Positions 1 to 11,520 of a DNA stretch of 64,000 nucleotides are shown here, in pieces (position 1 is the first letter of the stretch; each line of letters starts with the position of its first letter). Position numbers and translations under genes: made by a program. The stretch is taken from NCBI GenBank assembly GCA_032768795.1, contig CP136490.1, positions 8,494,001-8,558,000 on the forward strand, read 5' to 3'. This DNA is from Tremella fuciformis (lineage: Eukaryota > Basidiomycota > Tremellomycetes > Tremellales > Tremellaceae). Below the pieces are notes generated by a model. The model worked only from the letters and a program-made list of their open reading frames with translations. It was not told the origin of the DNA and searched no databases.

Positions 1-956
1 CGAAGAAGAAAGCGGAACGTGGACTGGATGAGGAGAGCTGGGATGTGGTGGATGACGAGAGGGCCTCTTCGGTCGAGCAGGACAAGGACAAGGACAAGCC
101 GTGGGTATTAGTCAACCCCCCTTCCGACCTAGATGCCAAGCCGTACGTCTGGGCGCCTGGCGCTGGGGCTGGCCAGGCGGTATATGGTCAAGCGCTGAAG
201 TCCAGGCTGTTGATTGGCGGCAAGACTCCGGAAGAGCTTGCGCTGGAGAATGAGGGCTTGCGGGCTTCGCTCGATACTCTGGCATCACAAGCGCATGCAC
301 TCGAGAAGGCTAACAAGGCTCTGAGGGAGATGGCAGAGGAGAGGGAGAAGACCATGAGAACAGTGGTGAATGGAGTCCGGCGAGAGGTGCGCAGTCGGTT
401 GACCACGAGGAGAGTTGATACCTGATCGGTCAGGCTCAGAAGGCCAAGCACGGCCAAGATCTGATGCGATCTCAGCTTCTCGCCTCGACTGCTTCCTTTC
501 CCTCTACCCCTCCTGCAGCATCACCTTCGGCCCCGTCGATACCCACACCCAGTCGTGGCGGCATGGCGGGCTTCCCTCGACCGCCGTTCGCCCTCCCTCT
601 GGGCACAGGACTGAGCATGGGCGTGGCAGGTATGGGCCTGGGCGGAGAGGGCGAGTCCCCAATGGTTGCAGCGGCCACTGCCCGTAGGTGCTGTCCAGAC
701 TTGTCAGCGGAAAGCTGACTGTAGCCCTACGCAAAAAGGTCCGAGAGCTTGAGAACGAGCTGCAGACTGTCCGTGTGGAGAACGAGAAGCAGCGAGCGCG
801 CATCGAGCGGTACAAGGCGCGGGTATGTGCACATGCCTGGGCAGAGATCCACCAGCTGATTGGCAGAATGCCAAAATCAAAGAAGAGAACGCAAAGAGGA
901 AAGAAGCGCAGGCGCTACAGGGCGCACCGGCTGTCGAAGCCGGTCAGAAACGATGA
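1..956 (+). CDS. Coiled-coil protein, C-terminal part (5' end outside window)
   Basis: The reading frame is already open at base 1, so the start lies upstream. Exons are <1-386, 434-683, 725-822 and 867-956; each intron (387-433, 684-724, 823-866) has GT-AG ends and the frame is kept across all three. The visible protein begins with an acidic stretch, then a PWVLVNP segment. Two regions are rich in Leu/Glu/Lys/Arg heptads and look like coiled coils (about bases 230-386 and 727-930). Between them is a Ser/Pro/Gly-rich linker. I do not recognise the family. The short N-terminal block followed by coiled coils recalls MIT-plus-coiled-coil autophagy regulators of the NRBF2/Atg38 kind, but that is only a resemblance in layout. 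Confidence 0.7.
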
Positions 957-1126
957 AGCTGCAATCGCATAGGGCAGGGGAGCATGGACTCGGGCTGTGG
1001 GTATCTCTTTATAATCATGGTCGCAATTTGGCCTGTTGTAATTTCGTTATGTCATTGTAGGCATGTCTACCATCTCGGGTTTAACAAGCACTTGTACAAC
1101 ATACTCTCTGCTGAGAGGAGTCGGGT

Positions 1127-2232
1127 CTAGTCCACATCATCGTCGCTGGTCTCCTTGGTACTGCTCTCTGATTCCTTTGAGGTCTCTGCCTCGGAAGGAG
1201 TGGGGTCGTCCGTCGGCTCTTTCACCTTGCCCGCTTCTGGTCCTACGGCCGGCGCCTCGCCCACAATCTCGAAAGCCGCTGAGAAATGCGCCTTCTCGCC
1301 CACGGTGTTGGCGGTCTGGCAGACATACGTCACAGGCTGGCCGTCCCAGTATCGCAGGAGGGGGATGGAGAGGGTGAACGGGCGGGGGAGGGTGACGGAT
1401 AGCGAGTCGAGGTCTGATCAGTGAGCCCAAAGCTGGATGCAGCTTTGTTGGAAAACTCACCCAGGTATCCATTGCAAAACTCCAACGCCAGCTCCAGACC
1501 CTTCAACCGCACCTTCTCGCGATTCTCCTTGGTGCCAAACCACGCCTTCCTTGCCTGCTTACGCGCCATCTCGTCGCCCTCCCATTTCGGTGCGCCCAAT
1601 TCTTCCAAGTACGCGCAGTCTTCCTGCACGATCAGGCCCGGCGAGGGCGCCGAGCCACTGGGGCCGAGCGCGATCCAGTTCATGCTTGCCAGCATGTACG
1701 CCATGGCCCATGGTTTGTCGGCGTAGATGTCCATGGTGACGGTGGGATCGAGCCATCTGCCCTCAGCCCTCCTGTCCGGCACAAGCTGCCGACCGTGAGG
1801 AGCAACGTAGGAAGTGCAGACTCACTGCATGCACCGCGTCATGACGCTCGTGCCCCACGGCAAGACATCCCGTATGGGCCGCTCGAACGTGTTGCCCCAG
1901 AATACTTCGTCGGCAGTGACGTCTTGCGTAAAGTGCCCTTCGCTCAACAGTGACCTACATACCTTTCAAAGGGGGAAGGGGCCCGGGGGGAGGGCAGGGG
2001 GCTCACCACGGATGACCAGACCGTAGGTCGTATGTGCCCTCTTTGGGTGCGTAAAGTATTCGTCGCCGCTCCCAGCGGTCTTGCTCATGCTCGACTTGAT
2101 CCACAGGCTTATACTGCCCTCGAAGGAGTCGGTATGGATCGGGTACGGCTCGGGCGAGTTGGGCAGGACGCGCCGGGATGGGGGGTAGGCCGATGAGCCA
2201 GAGGGCGAGATGAACGTCTCGAGTGCGGGCAT
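1127..2232 (-). CDS. DUF1769 (UPF0590) family protein
   Basis: Four exons on the minus strand: 2007-2232, 1826-1937, 1461-1756, 1127-1413; phases close to give about 306 residues. Family hallmarks of DUF1769 are visible: an N-terminal PYPIHTDSFEG block, the HTTYGLVIRG strand, the TADEVFWGNTFERPI block, and the WLDPTV..DIYADKPWA block near the middle. The C-terminal tail after about residue 255 is acidic and Ser/Thr-rich. The biochemical function of this fungal family is not known to me. The ATG at 2232 fits the usual short N terminus; an in-frame ATG at 2364 would add 44 unconserved residues. The next gene upstream lies on the same strand 232 bp away. Confidence 0.82.
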
Positions 2233-2464
2233 GGCGCTGTCTAGGAGGTTCTCTATGCGTCTAAGATGTGAAGCAGAGCTCAGGATACGACGTCGTGTTC
2301 GTCTCTTCGAGACCCGACTTCGTGGTCTCTGGATGTGATCGACAGGCACGTGGACTGACGTCATCTGGCGAGAATTGGGTTGTCACCATGTATGGCTATA
2401 CAACTCGACACGACGACAATAGATACTAAGATGCTACAGAGATGCTACAGCTGAACATGATGCA

Positions 2465-4474
2465 CTACCCATCTGCGTTGCGCAGGTGAGGCGGGACATA
2501 CTGCAACCCGATATAGTCAAAGATAGCCCGCTCGGTCGGGAGGTTGATCTCGGTCGTTGTCGATGGCTCGATGAGCCCGGCACGGAACTTCAATCCGCGA
2601 TGCTCGATATATCGTCTTAAGCTCAGCCTCGCTGATGCCTGCTTTGCATCTGCGAAGCTCACCTGAGATCCCGCTCAAACATCATGCTGCCTGACCAGCT
2701 CAGAACAGCCGCCGCATACCGCTCTCTGGGCGCAGAAATCAGGTCGACCCGCCGATGCAGCCTGCCCTTCCCCGGAAGCTTGAAGATCGTGAAGGCTTTA
2801 TCGAGATTATCAAAGTTGTTCGGTGTAGCATGTATCGGCGTGCCTTCCTCGCGCTGCGTGGTATCTGACATCAGCTTTACACATCGTTGGTACAATTAAA
2901 GACCTACGGAGCACATGGGTCACCAAGTCGAGAGCGCCCAGACGGAGGTACAGCTGGCGTAACAGACCGATGTCCTGCCCGTCCTCAGGAGGGCAGAACA
3001 CTACGTCCACGTCATTCGATTGTGTCTTGCCTCGTCGATACCTGCTATGAGCTGTGACTGAACATGGAAGTAGAGACGTACCCTCCGCAGATCGTATACT
3101 CACACCCTTCGACAAAGGCACCGAGATGCTCCATGATGCAAGACGCGATTTCCTCGACCTCCTCGCGGGGAATCCTGACGTGAGCAGAGGACCTCATGGG
3201 ATCTGAACCGGGCGCGGTCGCCTCTGAACACTTACGGCGTGTCTAGATCCTCCTTCAAGGCCATCCACTCCTCGACAATGTCCACATGCAGCATGCCCCC
3301 CTGCTTCCGCCGCCTCTGTTTCTCCTTCAATCTCACTTCGGGCGACTCTTCCGCTATGTACTCATAGTGCTTCCTGACATCTTCCAGAGTCCGGCAGTTC
3401 CACTTGTCGTATAGCTCTTTCGCGGTAACACTGCCGACAGTGTAGACCGAGGCAAATTCCTTCATCGCTTGATACCGCGGAGACCGTAAGATCTCCTCGG
3501 ATTCGGCTACGGTGCCCGTCTGGAGATACTCATCTATCTGGCGAGAGTCAACTGGGTCATCATGATTATGAAGTGACTTACACGTGCTGCGACCTTCTCT
3601 CCCACGTCCAAAAGCTTCATAGCCTCCTTGCCAGAGCGTATGCGCCGGGGCACGGCTGCTGGATCAGCTTGACTACGATCCAGGGTAGCGTAGCTGACAT
3701 TTGAGCATCTGGGGATCAGAACGCCCTCAAGGGATATGGGCCACCTACGCTCATGCTTCGTCGATAGCTAAGGACATTCGAATTGAGCTGCCCCCTTTCC
3801 TCAAACTCGCGAGACAGGTAGATAGGTTTGATGGCGTCGATCTGAGCCTTCAGCGTTCGCTTCGCAGCGAGAACAGAATGACTTACAATATCTTGGTTCA
3901 CACATACCAAAGGGCACGCTCGAAGAACACACCACTTGGGTATGTCCGCAAGCTTCACATCTTCAGGCAAGACATCCATGTCTCCTTCTTCCGAGGCTTC
4001 CCTCTTCCTCTTTCTCCCGTCGGTCAAGGACGGCTCTTGGGATTCCGGCGAAGGTGGGATCGGCGAGATCACGCGGTACTTCCTCCGGCTAGGTAGATGG
4101 GGTACCTCCTCCCCATCCGCATGGTCCACGGAGGCACGTAGGCATGCTTCGTACGTATCATTCACATATTCCTCACCGAGGATAGACTCGGCCCGTTTGT
4201 CGAGGACAGCAGCGCCAAGAGCTCGCACCAGGCGCGGTCGACCACGAAGAGCAGTGATGATGATGCTAGCGTGCTCCAGAGCGACACATTTTCCTCCTAT
4301 CTCGTCTATGCTGTCGTACACTCGAGCGATGTCGGGGATTTTGGCGGGAAGCACGTGAAATGTGAGTCCGGCGAAGAGGGGGTACAGGCGGTGGGGAACG
4401 GCGGTATGGGTGAATAGGTTTGACGACGTCGAGTCGGGTATGGACTGAAGTGAGGGTCGAGGGGGTATCGGCAT
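2465..4474 (-). CDS. POL4: DNA polymerase family X with N-terminal BRCT domain (Pol IV / mu-lambda type)
   Basis: Eight exons (3887-4474, 3745-3841, 3582-3658, 3236-3537, 3082-3174, 2908-3041, 2663-2864, 2465-2621) join in phase to about 549 residues. A BRCT domain (residues ~25-120, starting LFAGLTFHVLP) is followed by the 8-kDa helix-hairpin-helix region (SGKEAMKLLDVGEKVA), the fingers (VYTVGSVTAKELYDKW), the palm with YRRGK...SNDVDVV holding two catalytic Asp, and RRVDLI with the third. Such enzymes fill gaps in non-homologous end joining and base-excision repair in the nucleus. The residues before SGS are SW, closer to the GW of Pol mu/TdT than to the YF of Pol lambda. A divergent promoter is shared with the proteasome gene. 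Confidence 0.93.
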
Positions 4475-4817
4475 CGATGTATTGTAATCTTGCTACATTA
4501 TAGACATGGTAGATCTTACAGCAGAGAATGGTCTCAGACAAGTAGCGGTGACAGTCCACTCGGACGTCATCGAGGCAGATAGGCACGTGATTCCCGGACC
4601 CGCACCACCCACCGCGCCTATTGTGACGCTTCGCGTCGCTGGCGTTCGAGGTGCGATGCTACAGCTCGTCAGCGTCTGTATATCCTTGTTCTGAGGCTCG
4701 TTTCAATCACTGGCGACTCAGAACCTGTCATTCAGCCATCAGCCGTCAGAAAATTCTCTGAGGCAGCACTGCCCTCTGGCGTTCGTCCACAATTCGCCCG
4801 ACAGCAGCTTCGGCAAG
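4475..4817. promoter_or_regulatory. Divergent intergenic region POL4 / PRE4
   Basis: The 343 bases between the ATG of the minus-strand polymerase and the ATG of the plus-strand proteasome gene must hold both promoters and 5' leaders. I see no gene here and no convincing named element. Confidence 0.5.
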
Positions 4818-6001
4818 ATGATGAACCAAGTGAGTCCAACTCCTACTATCTTGCTTCATCCTTTCTTTGAGTTCCGTTGCTCTGCTTTCCTCTGGGGTCT
4901 GCCGTCCCATGAGACTGATATAATCTAGACTGGCCGCTGACTCCCAGCACCCCGCTGCATGGGGCCAGCCCATGTCCGCCCACGCCGCTTTCAACGCCCA
5001 CTCCAGCTTCCCTTTGCCCATGGGTGCCAGCGTACCGAGAACACAGCCGATTTCACACACCCAGTTGGTCCCTCTCTTTACATGGACAGGTGAATCCAAA
5101 GATATTGATATCAGGCAACCGATCGTGACGGGCACATCGGTCTTGGGTCTGAGGTACAAAGACGGAGTCATGCTAGCTGCCGACAACCTAGGTATGTGAT
5201 CTGCGGCATTCATGCCAACAAGAGGGCATGTGGCTGATGTACAGCATCGTACGGCTCGCTTGCCCGCTTCCGCGATATTCAGCGTCTTCATCCGCTCGGC
5301 TCACACGCTTTGATGGCTGCTGCGGGAGATATGGCCGACTTTCAATGGCTGAAGAAAGACCTGGACTCGGTATTGTGCGTCCTGATTATGGCTTTCTGTC
5401 GCGGAACTCACTCCCAGGCGCGATGAAGCAACCCTGGGCTTGACAGACACTCACCCTTCCCTGTCCGCGGCGAACATCTACAATTACCTCTCGCTCGTAT
5501 TCTATAACCGGAGAAGCAAGATGAACCCGGTGTGGAATGCGGTGCTTGTGGGTGGCTACGACACGAAGAAGAAGGAGAGGTAAGGTTGCATGTAACTGAC
5601 GAGTCGCAAGCTGACAGTAAGCTTCCTCGGCTACGTGGACCTGCTCGGCACCACATATTCGTCTCCGACACTAGCGACTGGTTTCGGCGCCCACATCGCT
5701 CAACCACTCCTCCGAGAAGCGTTCGAGGCCAAGGCCGGTATCGACGGGACAGGAGAGATGTTGACCGCGGAAGAGGCGGAGAAGCTGCTGGACGACTGCA
5801 TGAAGGTGCTGTTCTACCGCGACGCACGGAGTCTGAACAAGGTATGTGAAGCCATGCTGTGTCCGGGATGTGGTGCTGATCATGCAGTACCAAGTAGCCG
5901 TTGTGACCGCTGACGGGGTCAAGATCTCCGACTCAAAGTCTGCCCAGACAGAGTGGGGCTTTGCGGAGGGTCTCAGGGGGTATGGTGCGCAGGAGCAGTG
6001 A
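4818..6001 (+). CDS. PRE4: 20S proteasome subunit beta-7 (PSMB4 type)
   Basis: Six exons (4818-4829, 4948-5191, 5245-5374, 5418-5579, 5622-5841, 5888-6001) close to 293 residues. The first coding exon is only 12 bases (MMNQ). The PIVTGTSVLGLRYKDGV segment, the ADNLASYGSLARFRDI block, the HALMAAAGDMADF block and LGYVDLLGTTYSSP are characteristic of the non-catalytic beta-7 subunit (yeast Pre4, human PSMB4), which sits in the beta ring of the 20S core. A propeptide of about 55 residues precedes the mature TGTSV start, as in the family. Length is close to the yeast and human proteins (about 265). Confidence 0.95.
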
Positions 6002-6721
6002 TTGTCTCGAACAGAGAGGGTGGACGAGCTGAAGCAGTGTATATATTAGACAAGATGCATCACTTGCATGGCAAGCAGGAGGGTTGTCGCAGAAGGCGCG
6101 AAGACCGCACGAGCTCCAGTAAGAATGACTGGAAATTCGATCTTTGTTGAGACTCTTGGTCTTGGTGGAAGCAGAGCTACGTCGACTCTCCACAATCACT
6201 CGGTTGCTGTCCAGCGGGGAGAGGACGGCGTCCCGGAGGTCTGTCAGATCGTGACCCTTGAACGGATGGGGCCAGTCAATTGGGGACCCGGCCGGCTGGC
6301 TACCTGCATCGAGGCTGCTGTTGCTTGACCCAAAGTCGGCCATGGATATGCACTCGGCGCACGGGCGTTCTGCCGGTCGATCGCCCCGCAGGCCGTGCAA
6401 GACCGAGAAGGTCAATCTTCTTACGTCCCCGCCCTTTCGTGATTGACTCGTCGCATGATCCTTTCAGTACCGCTCAACCTGCGCTGGTCGCTGGAGGTGT
6501 ATTGGTCATCAGTCAAGAGACGACTTGACGGCCTTTGAGACCAATGCTGTGATTCTATTTATACGTTTTTGGACGTTGACGATCGGTGAGATCCGACGAG
6601 AAAATCGGAGGACAGACGTCATTCTCATTCAAACATTTGAGAGTCATCGTTTATAGATGACAGGCAGTACCATGCTCTTCCTCCCACTGACCGCCACTGC
6701 AGAGCACTCACAGTCGTAGCC
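6002..6721. other. Intergenic, 720 bp, no gene recognised
   Basis: Between PRE4 and the MFS gene. A 160-codon minus-strand open frame at 5933-6415 overlaps the PRE4 3' end but has no recognisable domain. The 3' part should hold the promoter of the downstream transporter. Confidence 0.4.
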
Positions 6722-9048
6722 ATGTCCAGCACCCGGTCGCCCAATATGGCCCCGCTCGCTCTGCGCAGAACGCACAGCCCGATCCCAGAATCGCCAAGTG
6801 GCAGCTCCCCGTCAGACCCCCCGCGGCTGGGCGATCCAGCCTTTGGGACCATGCCGGATGGCGAGTCCGTAGGGAGCGACGCGACTGTCTTCCCGCCCGC
6901 CGAGCGGAGCACGACGCGCGAGTCTCATAATGCCGACCACGTCTCGCCGGACCAGCCCCTGCCGCCCATCAAGCAGCGCCGCAGTACCGTCTCCTCAGCG
7001 CAAGGAGGTGCGGGCGGGCCCAAAGAACCGATGGTGCGCCGAGTAACGAGTCGGTTCCGTCGGCAGAGTGTGAGCGACGCCGAGCGTGCGCGGTCAGAGA
7101 AGGAAGGGAAGGAGAAGGAGTGGAAGGGCGATGTGGTCACTTGGGAAGGACCCGAGGATCCGATGTGCCCTATGAACTGGAGCAAGTCGAAGAAGTTGCG
7201 GTGTCTGCTGTTGTACGGCAGCGCCACGATGACGGCGACATTTGTGAGCCCTTCGCCTCGCTTCTTCTTCTTCTTCGCGGGTCATAGGCTGAAGAGTAGA
7301 CGTCAAGTATCTTCTCGTCGTCCTCCGAGTTCATCGCGAAGGACTTTGGCATCTCGCAAGAAGTGTCTATTCTCGGCTTGTCCCTCTTCATTTTTGGCAA
7401 GTCACACCGAGTACTCCTCGAATATCGCTGACAGGAAGGCTTCGCCGTAGGTCCTATCCTCTTTGGACCCATTTCCGAGGTGTACGGCCGCAAGATTGCC
7501 ATTGTCCCCGCCATGTTCGTCTTTGCTTGTTTCTCGTGAGCTTCCAAACTCTCATATATTACGTCGTCTGGCTGATCAGCTAGTGCTGCCACGGCCACAG
7601 CCAAGGACCTTCAGACGATCTTCATTACCCGTTTCTTCGGCGGTGTATTCAGTTCTGCCCCTGTGACCGTGGTTGGTGGCGGTCTCGCAGACATCTACAA
7701 TCAGGTAGGTTGTCTCTCATGCCTCGCTCACAGCTGACATCAGCGTGACCGAGGTTCGGCCATTGTGGTGTACTCGCAAGTCCTCTGATTTTGTCTGTCA
7801 ACAGGGCTGACCCCTCAGACTCTGCATCGTCGGCGGCCCCACCGTAGCTCCCACCATCGGCGCCGCCATCTCCGAATCGTACCTGACATGGCGCTGGACC
7901 GAGTATATACCCGTCATACTCGCCTTGACAGTCACCGCTATCAATGCCATCTTCCTTCCCGAGACATCGCATGCGATCATTTTGACTCGCAAGGCGAGGC
8001 AGATTCGATTCCAAACCCACCGCTGGGCATTGCATTCTGCGCACGAAGAGGTCGACCACTCGCTCTACAACTTTTTGCACAAGACCCTCTTCACACCGAT
8101 CAGGATGTGGTACCAGGTGAGTCATTCATCTAGGGCTGCCATGTGTCCATGACACCGTAGGAACCGATGGTTCTGCTCATCACTACGTGAGTTTACTGCC
8201 CCTCTAGATCGCACGAAGACGTCGCTGACGAGCAGGTACAACGGGTTCTCGTACGGTATCCTATACATGCTGTGCGTACAGACTGCCATGCACGCCAGTC
8301 GAATCAGCTCCTGACTCCAGCTTCGCCGCAGTCCCCATCATCTACGGCGAAGACAGGGGATACAAGACCGTTCCTGCCACTTTGCCTATTCTGGGCGTGC
8401 TTGTCGGCACCATTATCGCCGCAGCCATCAACTGGATCTACGCCGAGAAGTTCTTTGCAAGATATCTCGACACGCATAATGGGAAAGCGCCACCGGAGAA
8501 GCGTTTGATTCCCATGATGATTGGTGAGCCCTTACAGCTAGACTTTTGATTTTGATCTGTGCTGATGGTCTTAGGCTCTGTCGCCTTCCCCATCGGCTTC
8601 TTCTTGGTCGGGTGGACGAGCCGGAAGAGCATCAACTGGTTCCCGAGCGTCATGGGACTTGCCTTTGTCGGCATGAGCTTTCTCCTCATATTCCAGGTGG
8701 GCCGTCTCAGGAAGGACAGACCTTGGTATCCAAGTTGATACGTCAAGGCCGGCATCAACTACCTCATCGACGCGTACACCAAGAACGCCGCTTCAGCCAT
8801 TGCAGCCAACACGTTCTCGCGGTCTCTCTTTGGTGGCGCCTTGCCACTGGTAGCAAGTCCCATGTTCCACAACCTCGGGGTGGACTGGGCGTGTACCTTG
8901 CTCGGCTGCCTTGCGGTCTTGTACGTCTTCGTTCCAGAGCGAATGATCAGAGCACTGACTTGTTAGACTCGGCGCGACGCCGTTCTTGTTCTACACGTTT
9001 GGCCCAAAGTTGCGTGCGAAGAGCCGGTTCGCCCCGACACCGCAATAA
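6722..9048 (+). CDS. MFS drug/polyamine:H+ antiporter, DHA1 type
   Basis: Twelve exons (6722-7243, 7300-7396, 7439-7535, 7584-7704, 7744-7775, 7819-8116, 8161-8186, 8236-8271, 8321-8523, 8575-8696, 8748-8920, 8967-9048) close to 602 residues. About 150 Ser/Pro-rich residues precede the EGPEDPMCPMNW motif usual just before the first membrane helix of fungal DHA1 proteins. GPISEVYGRK (motif A), RFFGGVFSSAPVTVVGG and the later FLLIFQ and GPKLR segments fit a 12-helix plasma membrane exporter of the FLR1/TPO group. Two introns (7397-7438 and 7776-7818) begin with GC instead of GT, required by frame and by family conservation. Substrate cannot be told. Confidence 0.92.
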
Positions 9049-9084
9049 GCTACACATTGTAACCATGCAAGTAGATGCCGGCCC

Positions 9085-9552
9085 TCATTCCCTAAATGAG
9101 TTTCGGACCTTCTTCATGCATCCGAATCCCGTTCCGGTTCCTCCACGACGGTTCTGGTGACGGTGTGGGTGTATGTGCAGCAGGTGCTCCGGCACGGGAT
9201 GCAGCATGCTGGTCGTCAGCAGCGAGACGGCGCCGAGCTCGTGCCAGTAAAGGAGAAGGGACTGACGGATCCCACAGCAGTTGCCTGAGATCAGTTTCAG
9301 TCAAGCCGGACCAGTGACCCACCTGGACAGGCGCCTCCTCTGAGACGAAGGAGCAGGCTCTGCTTGGACTTTGGTAAATCCTGCTTCACATCTACATGAG
9401 GATCAGCCGCTCCTACTTCGGCAAGCAGCCGTGTTGGTTGATCACTGACCCATTCTTGCCTTTGCGCCGGGCTGAGAGACAATTATGCCTCCTTGTCGCT
9501 CTGCACCAGAAGAGGTGCGAGGGGCGGGGGACGATTCGTCGATGGCGGTCAT
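9085..9552 (-). CDS. Small RLRGG-motif protein, copy B
   Basis: Model on the minus strand: exons 9450-9552, 9323-9391 and 9085-9284, with GT-AG introns carrying a CTGAT/CTGAA branch site. The product starts MTAIDESSPAP, has a polar N terminus, then SLLLRLRGGACPG followed at once by NCCGIRQS. The RLRGG(A)CPG-C-Cys segment also occurs in the next gene, so the pair look like tandem paralogues. The position of a short Cys-containing motif behind a disordered, polar N terminus recalls cysteine-rich membrane-anchored (CYSTM-like) small fungal proteins, but the Cys cluster is short and I do not assign the family. The last 50 residues are the least certain part. The gene ends 37 bp from the convergent MFS gene. 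Confidence 0.5.
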
Positions 9553-9995
9553 GCCTTCGAAGAGGTTGAGAGATACCACAGGAACAGTGACAGTGGAAAG
9601 CTTGAGAAGATTGTCTTTTTAGTGCTGTGAGTTATGCAATGATCACCTCGCAGAAGGGGCGAGGAAGTCGCGTGGTAGTCATGCCACTGGGCTGCGGCGG
9701 CGTGTCCGCGCACAATAACGGTGTCATCTGAGGGGCAAGAGGCTTGAAGGGATTGGCGAGGGTTCACAGCAGACTCTTCCAACCGACGACACGGCGGTAT
9801 GTTCAACGTAGCTGCGGACCAGGCGAAGCGTAGCTACATCGTGTATCTATGGCCACAAAGTGTATACAAGTCATTAGTCGAAGTCTCGAACACGAGAGCT
9901 CAGCAGCACGGAATAGGGATCTGTTATCAGCCCAGGGCACGATACAGACAGGGTGGGACTCACGATACAGATATCGCACGCGCAAGGGAGGATAG
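9553..9995. other. Intergenic between the two small RLRGG genes
   Basis: About 440 bases lying between the start of copy B and the stop of copy A; no open frame of interest. It should carry the promoter of copy B. Confidence 0.35.
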
Positions 9996-10311
9996 CTAAA
10001 CGTCAGCTTTTCCCGACGAATGGGCTTTCAACTGACGCAGGCCACAAAGTCTACCTGACACGTTAGCGCAGTCACGACGACTTGCCGAGGGTCACTGACC
10101 AGGACAGCCGCCGCGCAGGCGCATAGTCTCGCTCTCCTGCTTGGACGCCCCTGTGTCTGGTCGCAGACCTTCACATTAGCTACATCCTGGCCTCGCTGGG
10201 TTCCGACTCGCTCATTCCTTTTTGCGCGGTGGGCTGCTTGGCCACTGGGCGCGCGTCGAGCGAGGGCTGGACCTCCATTTGGGCAGCTTGTTGCGTCTGA
10301 GGGGGGTACAT
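9996..10311 (-). CDS. Small RLRGG-motif protein, copy A (exon structure unresolved)
   Basis: A minus-strand frame starting MYPPQTQQAAQMEV runs to about 10182. A second frame reads QESETMRLRGGCPG, then after a GT-AG intron (ending GTGTCAG) continues RLCGLRQLKAHSSG to a stop at 9996. The RLRGGCPG...C...RQ pattern matches copy B. I could not join the first and second frames with a clean splice of the right phase, so either an intron boundary is unusual or the gene carries a frameshift. Function unknown. Confidence 0.4.
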
Positions 10312-10418
10312 CTTGTAACTTTGAGTGATAGGAGTGTGTTGAGGGCGAGCGGTATGAGTGAGGATATAAACAGAAACAGAACAGACGAAAGTGTTAAATC
10401 GTAGTACCCGCACAGACA

Positions 10419-11274
10419 CTAGGTAGATCGTGCAGGAAAGTGCGCGATAGGGCGTAGCTCGTTATTTCAATTCTTTTTTAGCTCTGAATTTCTAATCAGG
10501 TATTCAAGTTATTGGTTCTCAGGCAATTTGGAAAACCTAATGCAATTCCTTGTTCTTTGGTTCCGTTAGACATGGGGGGGTGGGACACCCCCCCAAGACC
10601 CCCCCTTGCGCCTAGCGGCGCAGCCATCGCAGCCCTTACGGGTCAAGCATCCGGCAAAGCCGGATGTACTGTAGAACATTGATTAGTTGCAAGCTAAAGC
10701 ACTTCATCAAGAGATGCGCAAGTGCTTGTTGGGCATGCTAGGCTGATCAGATGATCATAGGCATGCCAAGCTGGTCACAGGGGCTATGTCACAGCTGCCA
10801 CCTGGCAAGCCTATTGCAGTCTTGTCAGACTTGCGCTATTGTAACCATTTTGGTGCAATGATAGGGCAGGGTATGGCAGTAGCTATGTAGGCGATTGGTT
10901 CTGCTACAGAGATCATTCCATGCATCAGCCTCATGCATAGATCTTTATTCTCTGATGAAAGGCAATTTGGCAAGGACACAATGCATATTAGGATTGTGCT
11001 GATGAAATCAGAATGGCCGGAATTTTCTTATTCCGGGCGAAGCACGGTTAACGGTGAGAGGGGGGTCGAACTGACAGCGTGCCTGGCGTGAAAGCAAGGA
11101 GGTGGTAGGCTTGCGAGGCAATCCAAAGGATAGGCATCCGAGGTCAAGTCAAGTGCGACGCCCGTAAGACGGCGTGTCAGCGACGTTACATTTACTTACC
11201 TAGTTTAATTCCCCCATTTACCGTTTTCGTTCCAGGGACACCCGCAGAAATTCGCCCCGTAAGAGCTACGCTGA
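10419..11274 (-). mobile_element. Helitron-like non-autonomous element, copy 1 (reverse orientation, 856 bp)
   Basis: This block is repeated, reverse-complemented and almost base for base, at 61401-62083. Read on the minus strand it starts TCAGCGTAG and ends CTAG, and the next host base is T. An imperfect hairpin (10427-10448, one mismatch) lies four bases inside the CTAG end. A TC start, CTRR end, subterminal 3' hairpin and lack of target duplication are the known marks of Helitrons. The 5' flanking base is T, not the expected A. No protein is encoded. It also has perfect internal hairpins at 10574-10594 and 10648-10666. Compared with copy 2 it has 173 extra bases at about 11031-11203. Confidence 0.6.
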
Positions 11275-11520
11275 AAAGTGACGTCAGACAGCGCACGTGA
11301 GCCCCTCGTGGAGAGGACCCACTTGATCGGCGAACGCCGCTTTCACGTCTGCATGACAGTGACAAGAACAATGCACTATACCCGAGCATCGACCAGAAAT
11401 CAGCATCCTCGACTGCCTGTACCAGCCTCCAACCAAGTTCCACAACATTCGAAGCCATCTGCGGAACTTCCCTTCGCTCCTTCCTTCCTTCTCTTCGTTT
11501 CTCCTCTCGTCTCAACGTCC

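Noticed and set aside
5933..6415. 160-codon minus-strand frame downstream of PRE4
   Set aside because: Overlaps the PRE4 3' end, no domain and no intron signals; probably chance.
10574..10666. Rho-independent terminators at the GC-rich hairpins in the element
   Set aside because: Eukaryotic nuclear DNA; the hairpins belong to the mobile element and lack T tracts.
10419..11274. Solo LTR or MITE as the identity of the inverted repeats
   Set aside because: No TG...CA ends, no terminal inverted repeats and no target site duplication; TC start, CTAG-T end and subterminal hairpin fit a Helitron better.
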